From: Tetrahymena thermophila SB210
Lineage: Eukaryota > Ciliophora > Oligohymenophorea > Hymenostomatida > Tetrahymenidae
Direction of reading: 5' to 3'
DNA length: 42,582 nt
NCBI RefSeq assembly: GCF_000189635.1
Contig: NW_002476451.1
Location: 1-42,582, forward strand
Position 1 is the stretch's first letter. The number at the start of each line of letters is the position of its first letter. A model generated the notes under the pieces. It was given only the letters and a program-made list of their open reading frames with translations. It ran no database searches and had not been told where the DNA came from. Positions 22,531-35,949 of the stretch are shown here, piece by piece. The position numbers and the translations under genes are program-made.

Positions 22531-23463
22531 AAATTTTAAAATTATATAATTTGTATTAACTTATAAAATATTTTATATTTTAAAATTGTTTTTGAATAAA
22601 TTAATAATTAAATACTATTTTTCTTTACTTATTGAATAATTTTATTTTTTTGAGAGAAAAAACAATAAATTATTTTTTAATTAAAAAAAATTTATTTTCT
22701 ATAACCCCCCTGAAACACTACTAAACAAATCATTGCTAAGTATATAATCTTAAGATGTAAGTAAAAATATCATAAAATCAAAGTGATTATTCTTATTTAA
22801 TTAGTGAAAGATAATAGACTTTTGTAATAATTTATTTTCATTTATTTTGTTAGAAAACCTTTTTTTTATATTTATTTTAAATAAAATTTAATTTTATTAA
22901 GAAATATTTACTATCTTATAAAATTATCATTAATTAGATATTTTAAATAGCAATAAGTCATTTTAAAAGAAATTTTCTTATAAAATATAGCATAAAAATA
23001 AAAGCTCCTTTTATAAATTTACATTTAATAAAATAATCAATTTACAATTTATTTTCATAGTACAATTTTTTCAAATTGATTAAATAATTAAATTTATGAC
23101 AGAAACAATTACATTGAATACTATTTATTAATATTATGAGATAAGTGGATTTTTTAGTTTTTTATTAAAGTAATTGCTTCTATTCAAAATTAAGTAGTAA
23201 ATTTTAAATGATAATTGTTTCAATAAATAATTCCTCATAATTACTTATATATGAAGTAAGAAAATTATATTTATATAAATAATTATATCCTTTAACTAAT
23301 TTTTATACAAATCAATATTGAAGAAATAGATAATAGCATCAAAGGTAAAAGGGTAAATGATTAACTTTGTTATCAAATATATAATAAATTAATTTAATTT
23401 ATAGCAATAGACAAAAGTAGAAGTAATAATAATTCAATAATAAACCACTTAAAGTTAAAAATA
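22531..23463. other. Intergenic between P3 and P4
   Basis: AT-rich spacer of 933 bases. A run of six C at about 22705 is unusual here but does not match a telomere repeat. No coding relic is seen. The P4 leader motif is at 23416. Confidence 0.5.
23416..23425 (+). promoter_or_regulatory. AGTAGAAGTA leader motif of P4
   Basis: AGTAGAAGTA lies 48 bases before the P4 ATG, as in P1, P2 and P6-P9. Confidence 0.45.
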
Positions 23464-25814
23464 ATGCCTTGTTTAAAATTTGATTTATTTTCATCTTAAT
23501 TTTATTTTAATATTGGTAGCTAGTAAATAAAAAAAGGTACAATTTTAGGATTTATACTCACATTTTTTGTGATAATAACATCTGCTTCTTATCTTATCTA
23601 CATATTATATGGATATGCAACTAATTAATTAGACCCAACTTTTGAGTCATAAAGATTTATAAGTGACTAGTTAATAGAAATGAAGTTAAATAATGATTTG
23701 GTTGGATTCAGATTCGAATATGATAGCAATCTTAGTGTAGAAAATCTATAAAATGAAACTAACAAGACTTATATTGTATATGTTGCTTAGTTTTTTTAGT
23801 CAGATTAAAATAATTAGGTTAGTGTCATATTAGATATCATTAATTGCAAAAATCCTAATCTAAAAGGGTTTAAATGCTTAGATTTCTCTAAAGTGTCTAA
23901 TTATACCTTTTCGCTTAATGCCTAAAACAGCTTACAGACCTAAATCAATATATTTACTTATGGATGCTTAGATTTGGACACTTTTAAAACCACAATACCT
24001 GATAACTGTGCAAGTTAAACAGAAATAGAAAACATAATAAATGGCATAAATGCTGTTGTAAGATTGAAACTTTATACTTCTCAGTTTAACACAACTACTT
24101 AAAAAGCTCAGGTAAACTATAGAAATGCTTATGTTTATACTGTTGCAAACTAGTTTATCTTCTCAAGAATTAAGACATAAAAACAAATAAGCAAAGTAAA
24201 AACAGGATTGATTATATAATCATAAACAAGCTTTTCTTCTCCTATTGAATATGATTAACAAGATTAAAGCATAGACAGAGAGTATTCCTCATAAAGAATC
24301 GGTTAATCTTGTTATAGTTAAGTAATGATATATCCTGATGAATTAGTGTAGTAAGTAAGAATTTAATATCCAACATTACCCTAAGTTTGTGCACAAGTAA
24401 ACAGTGTTTTTACTATTTTAATGCTATTAGGTATAATAGGAAGATCTGTTTCGAACTCTTCAATCAAAAAAGATTTTATCATGCTCTTCTTGAAAAATTT
24501 ATACTAATCTAATTACTTACTTATGTTAGGTCTTTAAAAAACTTCATAAACTGATAAAGCGTAAGACCATCAACTTAAGCAAAATTTTGAAAAAGGCACT
24601 CGATAGTAATCAATATAATAATAAGAATAGCAATAGTAATAAAAATAAGAAGAAGTAGATGTAACAAAAAAAGAAATAGTAGAACTAACAAAAAAAGAAG
24701 ATGAACTTAATGAAGTATAAGAAACATCTATTAAAGATGACAGTGATAATAGTTAATAAATATAAATACCTATATTTTATTATAGGCCTTCATTTCAATC
24801 TGTATAGTAAAAATTACCACATAATAATGCTAACATTAGAAAAAATCTTTTGAAGAAATAAAATTCATTAAATTTAGTTTCTAAAAAATTGAATCTTACA
24901 TTTGAAATAAATTAAAAATAATAAATATCTTAAGAAGAAGACTAATGCAAATTGAGTAAAGAATCCTTTATTTAAAAATATACAACAGACGATAAATAAA
25001 ACTAAAGTATATTTTCAGATTCAATATTTACTCTAAGAAATTAAAACTCGAAGTAAAAATCGATATATAGAGAAAGCTAAATTAATCAATCTATTTGTTA
25101 CAATCTCAGAGAGACACATCCTGTTAAGTAGAATAATTAAAATTTATATAATTAATGCCAAATAAATTAAACCAAAAAACCTGATGAAGATGTAAGAGAA
25201 TGCTTAAAAAAATTGAAAGCCATTCAAGATAAAGATACCTCTAACAAAATTAAGAAACTTCTTTTTACATTTAGGTAGAATATAAATTTATAAATATTTA
25301 GTTTTAAATTTAATATCAATTATTTATTTATTTATTTATTTATAGGTTTTGCAAAAGAAGATAAAAATATGAAGAAATAGAAGTGCTAAATCATAAACAG
25401 CAAAAGAAAATAGAGAACCATATCAGCCAAGATTTAGACATCTTGCATTTCTTTAATGATATGATATTTTTAAAGAAAGCTGTCATGCTACTTTTAAGAA
25501 AAGATTAATTAGCGGCATTAAAGCTAGTTGGCTTCTCTCAGAATATCTTAGATTTGGATCTAAAAGATATTGATGCAAATAACTAAAAAAAAAGTAAATT
25601 ATTTAAGAATTATAAATTTTAAGTAAGTAATATTTTTATTAATACACTAGAAAAAGAATTAAGCTATTATGAGATGTAATTTGCTATTTTATAATCAGAA
25701 AAATTGTAATAGCACTAGATTGAAAAGTTTTTAAAAAGATGTCAAAATAATTATAAAGTAACTCAGATAGATAACAGGATTTTACAATCTCTATAAGCAA
25801 ATAAAGTTATTTGA
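23464..25814 (+). CDS. P4: two-TM ciliate membrane protein, 740 aa (longest copy)
   Basis: Exons 23464-25274, 25346-25593 and 25651-25814 (introns 71 and 57 bp). N-terminus MPCLKFDLFSSQFYFNIGS. TM1 ends LIYILYGYATN, with Gly where the paralogs have Gln. The loop has all four invariant cysteines plus QSCYS. TM2 follows VCAQVNSVFTILMLLGIIGR, with an extra Cys. The extra length is in the tail, which has a marked poly-Q stretch (QQSIQQQEQQQQQKQEE) followed by acidic/lysine repeats with two copies of VTKKE-like or LTKKE-like text. Exon 2 has FLKKAVMLLLRKDQLAA. The first intron contains a (TTTA)n run before its acceptor. Function unknown. Confidence 0.9.
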
Positions 25815-26185
25815 TAGTTAATTCTATGTTATATATTACCATATATAAACTTTATCATTTTAATTCAATTTTATTTTTTAGTATTAAAAAAATTATTGCA
25901 TTTTTCATTAAAAGAGGATTGTTTTTTAATAAAATTTATTTTTTTAATACAATATTTTTTTCAATCATTACAAAGTATTCAAAAAAAATTAATTTCATTG
26001 ATTTTACAATACCCTAGCTTGATTATTTTATATTTATTCAATTCTTCTAGAAAAACTCAAGAATAAAAAGTATTTATCTATTTTTATTTTCAAATCTGAA
26101 AAAATCATAGAATTTACTTAAATTAATATGTTATACTTAATAATTACACATAAAATTTGCTTGCAAAAAAAATTATTGAGTTAGA
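25815..26185. other. Intergenic between P4 and the decayed copy
   Basis: AT-rich sequence with no recognisable similarity to the missing N-terminal half of the paralogs. A 68-codon standard-code frame (25811-26017) is mostly Ile/Phe/Lys low complexity and I do not call it. Confidence 0.5.
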
Positions 26186-27155
26186 TTATTCAGACCCATT
26201 TTTCAATCAGTAAAGCAAGATTAGTAAAAACAACAATTATTCTAGATATATATTTTAGAAATAAAATTCCTTAAATCATGAGAGTAAAGATATTTATCAA
26301 AATTAATTACAGAAGAGGATTATTCGCAGTATAAATTATAAGCAAACATTAATTATGCTGTCAAATAGTTGTTTTCTTAAAAAATTAAAACTCTTAGTAG
26401 AGTCTGTCTATATTAATAGAAAGGTACTATAACCTATCTATAAATTAGTATCTAAAGATATTGATTGCGCTAAGAAAAAACGATGTAAGTTAATATTAAT
26501 AGAGCTTAGAAAATCACATCCAAGCTTTTAATTAAAATAGATTGAATGTTTACAAAAGTTGGAAGTAACACAAGATAAAAATACATTTAAAAAAATATAG
26601 AAACATATTTTTAGATTTGAGTATTGTAAAATACTTTAAAAATATATTATTTTTTAAAATTTTATCATTTTTTTTATAGGCGGCTATGATTCATAAGAAG
26701 ATAAAAGCCAGTAATAATATGTGTTTTAAATCAAAAGTAATAATAGAAGATTGAAAATAAATCAAATCAGTAAAAAACTAGATATCTAAATTTTTATACT
26801 GAAATAATGATTGAATAATCTATCTAAAACCATATGCCTTTGATAAAAAATTAATCAGTAGAACTAAAAATTTAGATGGATTTTCTAGTGATAATTATAC
26901 TTTAATTGCAATATTCAAAATCATAAAAAAGTAATTTATTTCAATTTTATTCAAATACACGAAAGATTTAAAGAATAAATTTGAAAAATAATTAAATTGT
27001 TATGTAAAGTAACATTATACTTTATAATCTGAAAGGCTATATATAGAACTTTAAATAAAGGCCTTTAAAAAGATACAAAAATAAGTCTTAATTAATTAAT
27101 TAATATAGATTAATTGCAAATCTTAATATCATTCAAAGCAAATTAAATCTTTTGA
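26186..27155 (+). pseudogene. Decayed C-terminal half of a P-family paralog
   Basis: Similarity begins at FRPIFQS (26189), matching the middle of the P2 tail. It continues through both introns to a terminal AAAGCAAATTAAATC-like end with TGA at 27153-27155. The whole 5' half (TM1, loop, TM2) is absent. In the FRPIF frame there is a TGA at 26279-26281, and further on the exon-2-like region needs several frame changes. Closest match by eye is P2 (for example the block after AACC.ATCTATAAATTA). It has no leader motif or start codon context. It is a dead, 5'-truncated duplicate. Confidence 0.88.
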
Positions 27156-27735
27156 AAATATTAATCTAAATTTATTTTATTCTCAAATAATTTAATATTT
27201 AATTATTTTACTTTATTTTTATTATTTATTGTTGCAGTATTTCTTTTCTTATTTTTAATAAAAAAATTATTGAAATAACTAAAAATAAGAAAAAATATTT
27301 CAGTAATAATTATTGTATTGATATAATATTTTTAATGTGTGTGCTTTTGTTTGAACTTATAAAGGGAAAAAAATTTATTTGAAAAATAGAATTTCATAAA
27401 AGAAATACTATTTTTAATAAAAATAGCTTAATAAATTTATGAATGGGGATATAAAATGATTTTTTAATTAAAATTCAATAGAAGGTTTTATTTATGGTGA
27501 AAAAACAAACTTCTTTTGGAATTGCTTTTACAAAAAGTCAGTAAACATACTTAAACATAATTTGTTCAGTAAAAGGAAATTTAGTAAATTGCGATAGTAA
27601 TAAAGTAAAAAACATAGATAATGAACTAGTCTATTTTATATAAGTGATTTTGTGAAATATATATAGTAAATATAATTGAATAAAATATTAAAAATAGAAA
27701 ATTTAAATAGAATAAGATCAAAAATAAATAAATAA
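27156..27735. other. Intergenic and 5' leader of P5
   Basis: AT-rich. From about 27562 (TGTTCAGTAAAAGG) to the ATG it is similar to the P3 upstream region, including the block around TTTATATAAGTGATTTTGT. No AGTAGAAGTA motif is present. Confidence 0.55.
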
Positions 27736-30066
27736 ATGGCTTGTTCACAATTTGATTTGTTTTCCTCTCCATTTTTTTTTTACATTGGGAGTTAAAATAA
27801 AAAAGGTACTTACTTTGGAACCTTTCTATCTTTTTTAATCATAATTACCTCTACAACATATCTAGTATACTAATTATACTAATATGCTGCTAATAAGATA
27901 GATCCTACTTTTAGATCATAAAGCTTTATAATTGACCAAAATATCTAAATGGAGTTATTTAATGAAATGGTAGGGTTTAGATATGAATATGATATTAATC
28001 TTACTATCGATGAACTTTAAGCTTAAAATAATAAAACATATATAGTATACGTAGCCTAGCTATTTTAGTCTAATAAAAAAAATAAGGTAAACTTATTGTT
28101 AGATATAATTGATTGTACAAGTCCTGATTTAGAAGGCTATAAATGCTTAGACTTTTCAAAAGTTTCTAACTACACTTTTGATCTAAACAATGAAGAACGC
28201 GTGTAGACATAAATTAGAATATTAACTTATGGGTGCTTAGATTTAGACAACTTAAAATAAACTATCCCTAATAATTGTGCAAGTTAGACAGAAATAGACA
28301 ATGTAATTAATGGGTTAAATAGTCTTTTAAGCTTAAAGCTCTATACATCATAATTTAATACAACTTCTTAAAAGATTTAAGTAAATTATAGGAATTCATT
28401 CGTTAATACATTCGCTAATTAGCTAATTTTTTCAAGGGTGAAAACCTAAAAGCAAATTAGCTCAGTTAAGACTGGCTTTTTGATATAATCTGAAATGAGC
28501 TTTTCTTCACCAATATAATATGATTAAAGAGATCAAGCATTAGACAGAAGTTATGCTTTAGAAACTATGGGGCTATCTTGTTATAGCTATGTTATGATTT
28601 ATCCAGATGAGCTAGTTTAATACATAGGAATTTAGTTTCCAACACTCCCGCAAGTAATAGCTTCTGTAAATATTACTTTTACCATTTTAATGCTTTTGGG
28701 TCATATTGGTAGAGCTATCTCAAATAGAACCATAAGATAGCGTTTTTTTATGTTGTTCTTGAAAAGATTATATTAATCTAATTATTTATCAATGCTAGGT
28801 CAAATAGTACCTAAATAGCAATAAAAATAAAAAAATAATAAATAATAAAAATAACTAATGTAAATACAACAATAATAATAATAATAAACTGATACAAATT
28901 AATAAAAGCTTTAATGTTAAAATTAATAAATTGACGAAGCATTCAAAATAGATAAATACTAATAAGAATAATAATTTAGTCAGTTATCGATAGATATAAA
29001 AAATGAAGACGAATAGAAATAAAATAATTCTATTCCTCTATTTTATTATAGACCTATACTTAATTTAAGTAATAGGCAATAACAATAAGATAATAGCGAT
29101 AAATCATAATAAGAGTAAAGTTAAAATTTAGAGGTATTAGCAGATAATTAGCTGATTAAACAAGCATCAAAAGAAAAATTTTCTTAAGAAGATGCTTTAA
29201 AACAAAACAAATACTCTTAGATTTAAAAATAAATTATTGAAGATTAATAAACATCAAATATTAACTTTGAATAAGTTGATTCTTTTAAAAATAAAAGCTA
29301 TTAGGAAAAGTCTAATATTAAAGACAGTTAGCAAAACCTCTTTTTTAGTTGTAATTTAGGAGGAACTGCTTGCATGAACACTAATCGAAGCAATCGCGAA
29401 AATTAATAAAAATAAAACCAAACTTAAGTCAATTAATGCAAAAAAGATGGACATGATATAAAAGAGTGTGTTAAAAATTTAGAAGTTATTTAGAATAGTG
29501 ATATTTATGATGAAGTTTATAGTCACATCTTTGGATTTAGGTAATTAATATTAAAAAATCATTTATATTAAATATGTTTAAAAATTAATAAAATACTTAG
29601 ATTTTGCAAAAAAAGACAAAAATCTGGATTCCTTGAAAATTTAAGTTAAAATCATAAAAATGAAATACAGAATCATATTAGCTAGGATCTTAATATACTA
29701 AATTTTATTAATGACGTGATTTTTTTAAAGAAAGCAGTAATGCTACTTTTAAGAAAAGATTAACTAGCTGCTCTAATGCTTATTGGGTTTTCTCCATTTA
29801 TTTAAGCTAATTAAACCAACGATGTTAATAAAAACTAAAAAAGTAAATATTTTAAATTAATCTTTTTTATGTTATTAATTAATTAATTTTTCAAATTAAT
29901 AGAAATAATAAAAAGCTATTATGAGAAGCAATAAGCTATTTTAAAATCAGAAAAACTTTAATAAAATCAGACTGTTAAATTTTTGAAGAGATGCCATGAT
30001 AACTAAAAAATGTCTGATATAGATTTCAGAATATTATAATCTTTAAAAGCAAACTAAATTATTTGA
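27736..30066 (+). CDS. P5: two-TM ciliate membrane protein, 736 aa
   Basis: Exons 27736-29540, 29601-29842 and 29903-30066 (introns both 60 bp). Exon 2 is 242 bp, two codons shorter than in P1-P4. N-terminus MACSQFDLFSSPFFFYIGS; TM1 differs from the others (GTYFGTFLSFLIIITSTTY). The loop has the four invariant cysteines and LSCYS. TM2 follows VIASVNITFTILMLLGHIGR. The tail has the longest poly-Q section of the family, built almost wholly from TAA/TAG codons (for example MQIQQQQQQ), then IDIKNEDEQ as in P3. The conserved block is FLKKAVMLLLRKDQLAA. It forms a pair with P3 in tail and leader. Function unknown. Confidence 0.9.
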
Positions 30067-30763
30067 AAATTATTCTATTTTTTATGCTAGTTTTTATTAC
30101 TTTATATATATTTTTTATTAAATAGCTTGTTTAACAAATCATTTTTTCATTTTATTTAAATTTAAAAATAATTTATTTTATTTCAAAAGATGTAAAAAGT
30201 AAAATAGTCTCTATAATAATTTTAATAAATTTGTTTCATCATAAAAAAAAATAGTATTATTAAAGACTTATTTGTTTATATATATAATATACTCTACTAA
30301 CTCTTCTTTAATTAAGGCACTCCATTTTCTACTTTTGACGGCTATTATAAAATTAACAATACCCTATATTTAAATTGGTTTATATTTTAAAATACCAAAT
30401 TATTTACACTTATATAAAAAAATACTGAAAATATCTATCTTTAATTATAGCAAATTCTAAATAAATTTATAATGAGTAAATTGACTTAACTTTAAATTAT
30501 GTGATGTATCCTGAATTTGACAAAGTATATTATATTTATTGTGATTTATAGATCAATTATATATAATCAAATAGAAATATACACTAGTAGTAAATAAATT
30601 ATTAAGCTAAGCTTAACTAGATATATTATTGAGAGTAATAAAGATAAGATTATTAAATTTGTAATATTTATTATTAATTGAATATAATAAAGAATAAAAA
30701 CCAAATATTGAATAAGTAGAAGTAAATTTTTAAAGCAAATAATTATTAAAATAGTAGCATCTG
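30067..30763. other. Intergenic between P5 and P6
   Basis: AT-rich spacer with no gene seen. The P6 leader motif is at 30715. Confidence 0.5.
30715..30725 (+). promoter_or_regulatory. AGTAGAAGTAA leader motif of P6
   Basis: AGTAGAAGTAA lies 49 bases before the P6 ATG. Confidence 0.45.
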
Positions 30764-33093
30764 ATGATTTGTTTAAAACTTGATTTGTTTTCTTCTTAAT
30801 TTTTTTTTAATATTGGAAGCTAAGAAACTAAAAAAGGAACTATTTTAGGAACTATTCTATCATTTATTGTCTTGTGTTGCTCTTCTGCTTATTTAATTTA
30901 TATAGTGCATTAATATGTGACTAACAAATTAGATCCAACATATAGATCCTAGAGTTTTGTATTTGACGAAGCTATTAATATGGAGTTAAATAATGATTTA
31001 GTTGGGTTTAGGTTCGAGTATGATTCTAACCTAAGTATAGATTTACTTTAAGCTTAAAATAATAAAACATATTTAGTCTATGTTGCCTAATTTTTTTAGG
31101 CTAATCAATAAAATTAGGTAACTTTTAATCTTGATGTAATTGATTGCTCAAATCCTAGCCTTATAGGCTTCAAATGCTTGGATTTTTCAAAGATTTCTAA
31201 CTATACCTTTTCTCTTGACACTTAAAATAATTTATAAACTTAAATCAACATTTTCACTTATGGTTGCTTAGATTTAGATTAATTTAAAACGTTTATTCCT
31301 GATAATTGTGCTAGCCAAGCAGAAATTGATAATGTAATCAATGGAATAAATGGTGTTTTGAGATTAAAGCATTTTATTTCTCAGTTTAATATAACTTCAT
31401 AACAGACTCAAGTAAATTATAGAAATGCATATGTCTATACAATGGCTAATCAGTCAATTTTATCTAGAATCAAGACATAAAAGCAAGTTACCTCTGTTAA
31501 AAGAGGATTAATTATATAATCTCAAACAAGCTTTTCTTCTCCAATAGAGTATGACCAACAAGATTATAACTCAGATAGAAATTATGCCTTACAAAATGTA
31601 GGATATTCTGCCTATAGCAATGTTATGTTATACCCAGATGAGCTAGTTTAGTAAATATAAATTGAATTTACAACTCTTCCTCAAGTTTTTGCTTAAGTCA
31701 ATAGCATTTTTACTCTATTAATGCTTATTGGGGTTATTGGTAGAGCTATTTCTAAGTCTTCAATAAAGAGAGATTTTTTCATGATTTTCTTAAAAAATTT
31801 ATACTAAACAAATTACTTGTTGATGCAAGGTATTAAAAAGACACAACAAAAAAGCTAATTCGAAAAATAATTTTAAGGACAAAAATAATCAACACTGACC
31901 CTGGAATAATAGCAACAATTGTAAAAAGAAGAATATGTAGAAGTAAATTAAGATTTAGCAGGATCAGAATCGAGTAGATAAGAGGAATAAGGTACAAAAG
32001 TTCAAGATGAAAAAAGTTGTTCTAAATCAATTCCATTATTTTATTATAGACCCTCAATACTAACTAATAAGCAATATCAAAATATTAGCTTAGAAAATCA
32101 AGAAATCGAATAAAAATCATTAAATAATAGCCCAAATAAATTTAGAAATGAACTTGTTTAATAAAATAAAATAGGAAAAACATTAATTGAAGAGGATTCT
32201 CCATATATAAAAAATGATTCTTTAATTTAATATTCAAATTTGTGCAATAAATAAACTTAAAATATTATTTCTGAATCTATTTTTATTAACCAGAGTTAAA
32301 ATAGTAAATTAAAAACTGCTTAAAAAGATGAATAGACTCAATTCTCTTTTGTTAAAAACCAGCAAGAAACTAAGAATTGTTAGGAAAATTAGTAATAATA
32401 AAAATAATAATAATATGATATTCAACTAAATTAATAATAAAATTTATCAAGTCAAAGTAGTAAAAGAAAAGAGGAAATAAATGAATGCGTAAAAAAGTTG
32501 AAAGCAATTTAAGACAAGAAAACTTCAGCTAAAATTAAGAAAGAAATATTTAAATTTATGTAAATTAAATTAAAATAAATAAATAAATAATTTTTTTATT
32601 TTTAATAAACAAAAAAAATAATAAAAGACTATGCAAGAAAAGATAAAAATCAGAAGATATTTATTCTCTAACTCGAAAATAAAAAATAAGAATAGATAAT
32701 TAGATCAATTAGGATCTAAATATCTTAAATTTTATTAAAGATATGATCTTTATAAAGAAAGCTGTTTTTTTGCTTTTAAGGAAAGATTAGTTAGCAGCCC
32801 TTAATCTTATAGGATTTTCTCCAAGCTCTTTAGAATCAGATTTAAGAAATATAGATTTTAATTTAAACAAAAGTAATTATTTTATATAAATATCAAATAA
32901 TTATTTTTATTGATATTTAAAATAAAAACTAGAGAAACTAAGCTATTATGAGATGCAATAGGCTATTTTATAATCTGAGAAATTGCAGGAGCGTTAGTTA
33001 GAAAAATTTTTAAAGAGATGCCAAAACAATCAAAATGCTAATGAGGTAGACAACAGGATCTTATAATCTTTATAATAAAACTAAATTCTTTGA
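30764..33093 (+). CDS. P6: two-TM ciliate membrane protein, 733 aa
   Basis: Exons 30764-32559, 32628-32872 and 32933-33093 (introns 68 and 60 bp; exons 2 and 3 each one codon shorter than in P2). N-terminus MICLKLDLFSSQFFFNIGSQ. TM1 contains VLCCSSAYLIYIVHQY with two adjacent cysteines. The loop keeps the four invariant cysteines, but the fifth (LSCYS in P1-P5) is SAYS. TM2 follows VFAQVNSIFTLLMLIGVIGR. The tail has Gln runs, including QENQQQQKQQQYD, before the conserved exon 2 (FIKKAVFLLLRKDQLAA). It groups with P7-P9 by sequence but is more diverged than they are from each other. Function unknown. Confidence 0.9.
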
Positions 33094-33642
33094 AATTAAA
33101 AATATTATTTATTATTCTTACAATTTTGTTTTTGTTAATCTACATGTAGGGTGTTACTTAATAAAATGCTTGAATGAGGATATATTTTTCAAAGAAAGAT
33201 TGCAATTTTTTTAAAAAATCTATTTCATTATAAATTAATTCCAAACGACGGAATTTTTGAATTGAATCTTGCTATATTTTATTTTGATTAATTTTTGTAA
33301 ACATTTTGAAATAAAATGTAAAGAAAATAATTTGTTAAGATTTTGAAAAATTAGTTTATTATTAATATAAAAATTATTTGATATATCACTAATCACAATA
33401 TCATTCATGGTTCATGATATTTCAAATGCAGGAAGAGCTATATAAACTACATATTATAATTAAATACTCATATATATTTTTATTTAACATTCTAATTATC
33501 ATTAAGTAATAGATAAATAAACTATAGAGAATAGCTATACTAAAAAATTAATTAATTTCTTTATTTAGTAAATTAAAACGATAAAAAAGAATTAGTAGTA
33601 GAAGTAAATTTGATAGTGAGTATTAATAAAGGCAACTAACTA
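33094..33642. other. Intergenic between P6 and P7
   Basis: AT-rich. Contains a short imperfect palindrome near 33399-33423 (AATATCAT...ATGATATT). From about 33490 on it matches the P8 upstream region closely (AAGTAATA.ATAAATAAACTAT, then AGCTATACTAAAAAATTAATT). The leader motif is at 33597. Confidence 0.55.
33597..33607 (+). promoter_or_regulatory. AGTAGAAGTAA leader motif of P7
   Basis: AGTAGAAGTAA lies 46 bases before the P7 ATG, inside a longer block shared with P8 and P9 (AAAAAAGAATTAGTAG). Confidence 0.5.
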
Positions 33643-35949
33643 ATGATTTTTTTAAAATTTGATTTATTTTCATCTTAGTTTTTTTTTAATATTGATAACT
33701 AACAAACTAAAAAAGGAACTATTTTAGGAACTATTCTTTCATTTATTGTCTTGCTTACCACATCTACTTATTTAATTTATATGGTGTATTAATATGCCGC
33801 TAATAATTTAGATCCAACATATAGATCTTAAAGCTTTATTAGCGATAAAAATATTGATATGGCGTTAAACAATGATTTAGTTGGGTTTAGATTCGAGTAT
33901 GATACTAATCTAAGTATAGACTTACTTTAAGCTTAAAATAATAAAACATATTTAGTCTATGTTGCCTAGTTTAATTAGTCCAATCAATCAAATTTGGTAA
34001 GTTTTAATCTTGATATTATTGATTGCTAAAATCCAAGTCTTATAGGCTTTAAATGCCTGGATTTTTCAAAGCTTTCTAACTATACCTTTTCTCTTGACAC
34101 TTAAAATAATTTGAAATCTTAAATTATGATAATGACTTATGGTTGCCTGGATTTGGACAGTTTTAAGACATTTATTCCAGATAATTGTGCAAGCCAAGCA
34201 GAAATTGATAATGTGATTAATGGATTAAATGGTGTTTTACGACTAAAACTCTACACCAGTCAGTTTAATACAACTTCATAGGAAATTTAAGTAAACTATA
34301 GAAACGCATATGTTTATACTATCGCTAATCAATCAATTGCATCTAGGATCAAGACAGAAAAGTAAGTTACAACAGTTAAAAGGGGATTAATTATACAATC
34401 TGAAATGACTTTTTCTTCACCAATACAGTATGATAAACAAGATTATAGCTACGATAGGACATATGCTCTTGAAAATATAGGTTTTTATAGCTTTAGCTAA
34501 GCAAATTTGTACCCAGACGAGCTAGTTTAGTAAATTTAAATTGAATTTCCCACTCTTCCCCAAGTTTTTGCTCAAGTTAATAGTATTCTTACATTACTTA
34601 TGCTTTTGGGAGTTATTGGTAGAGCTATTTCTAGGTATTCAATAAAACAAGATTTTTTTATGCTTTTCTTCAAACATTTATTTTAAGCGAATTACTTATT
34701 AATGCAAGGCGTTCAGAAGACTTAACGACAAAGTTAATTAAATGATTAATGCTAAGAATAATTTTAATAGCATAAACAAGAAATATTACAAGTCGGACAA
34801 TAATAATCAGATTAAAAAGATCAAAGGGTAGTAGAAATCAATTAATTATAGACAGATAGTATTAATGAGGAAGAAGAAGAAGAAATAAAATATCAAGATG
34901 AAATAAGTTAATCTAAATCAATTCCTTTATTTTGTTATACACCTTCGTTAATTAAAAGTTATCAAAATCAAAATAATAATTTAGAAAATTAAGAAAAGGA
35001 ATAAAAGTCATTTAACAATAGTACCGTTCAGCTTAGAAAAGAGCTTATTTAAATAAATTAAAAAGGAAATTTATCAATTGAAAAGGATTCTCCACAGACA
35101 ATCAACGACTCTACAATTTAAAAATCAAGTCTATAGAACAAATAAACTTCAAGCATGATTTCTGAAACTATTTTTTCTATCTTAAGTTAAAAATCTAAGA
35201 TAAACATTATTTAAAAAAAGGAATAAAACCGCTTTATAGGTAATAACCTAGAAGAAGCTAAGAAATTTGAAGAAAAAAATAAATAATATTAATGTTTATA
35301 AGATCAAATAAATAAAGAAAAAGAGGAAGTAGGAGAGTGTTTAAAAAAGTTGAGAGTCCTTTAAGATAGAAATGTTTATGCAAAAATGAAAAAATAAATA
35401 TTTAAAATAGTGTATCATTATTTATTTATATTTATTTTTTTTAAATTTTAATTAATTAATAAATAATAAAAGATTGTGCAAAAAACGATAAAAATCGGAG
35501 GAGATAGAAGCTCTAAGTTAAAAATAGTAATAAAGGATAGATAATTAGATCAGTTAGGATCTTAGTATATTAAATTTTATCAAAGATATGATCTTTTTAA
35601 AGAAAGCTGTTATGTTACTTTTAAGAAAAGATTAGTTAGCAGCACTAGATTTGGTAGGATTTTCTACAAGCGCTTAAGAATTAGATTTTAAAAATATTCA
35701 CTCAAATGCCTAACTAAGTAACTAATTAATTAATTATCTATCAAATTATTATATATATTATTTATTAATATTAACATATAAAAAGAATAGAAATTAAGTT
35801 ATTATGAGATGCAATATGCTATTCTATAATCTGAAAAATTGTAGCAGCATTAATTGGAAAAGTTTCTTAAGAGATGCCAAAATAATTAAAAAATAAATGA
35901 TATTGATGAGAGAATTTTAAATTCTTTATTATAAAATTCAATTTTTTGA
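33643..35949 (+). CDS. P7: two-TM ciliate membrane protein, 725 aa
   Basis: Exons 33643-35411, 35473-35717 and 35786-35949 (introns 61 and 68 bp). The first donor reads GT|GTATCA, as in P9 and similar to P8. N-terminus MIFLKFDLFSSQFFFNIDNQ, with Asp in place of the usual Gly. The loop has the four invariant cysteines and lacks the fifth (FYSFS). TM2 follows VFAQVNSILTLLMLLGVIGR. The tail has Gln-rich and acidic (EEEEEIKYQDE) parts. Exon 2 has FLKKAVMLLLRKDQLAAL. Exon 3 ends NSLLQNSIF, a C-terminus shared only with P8 and P9. It is part of a very recent triplication, with intron 2 identical to that of P8 as far as I can see. Function unknown. Confidence 0.9.

Noticed and set aside
22704..22712. 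C6 run as a telomere repeat remnant
   Set aside because: It is a single C tract not followed by AA repeats, so it does not fit CCCCAA arrays.
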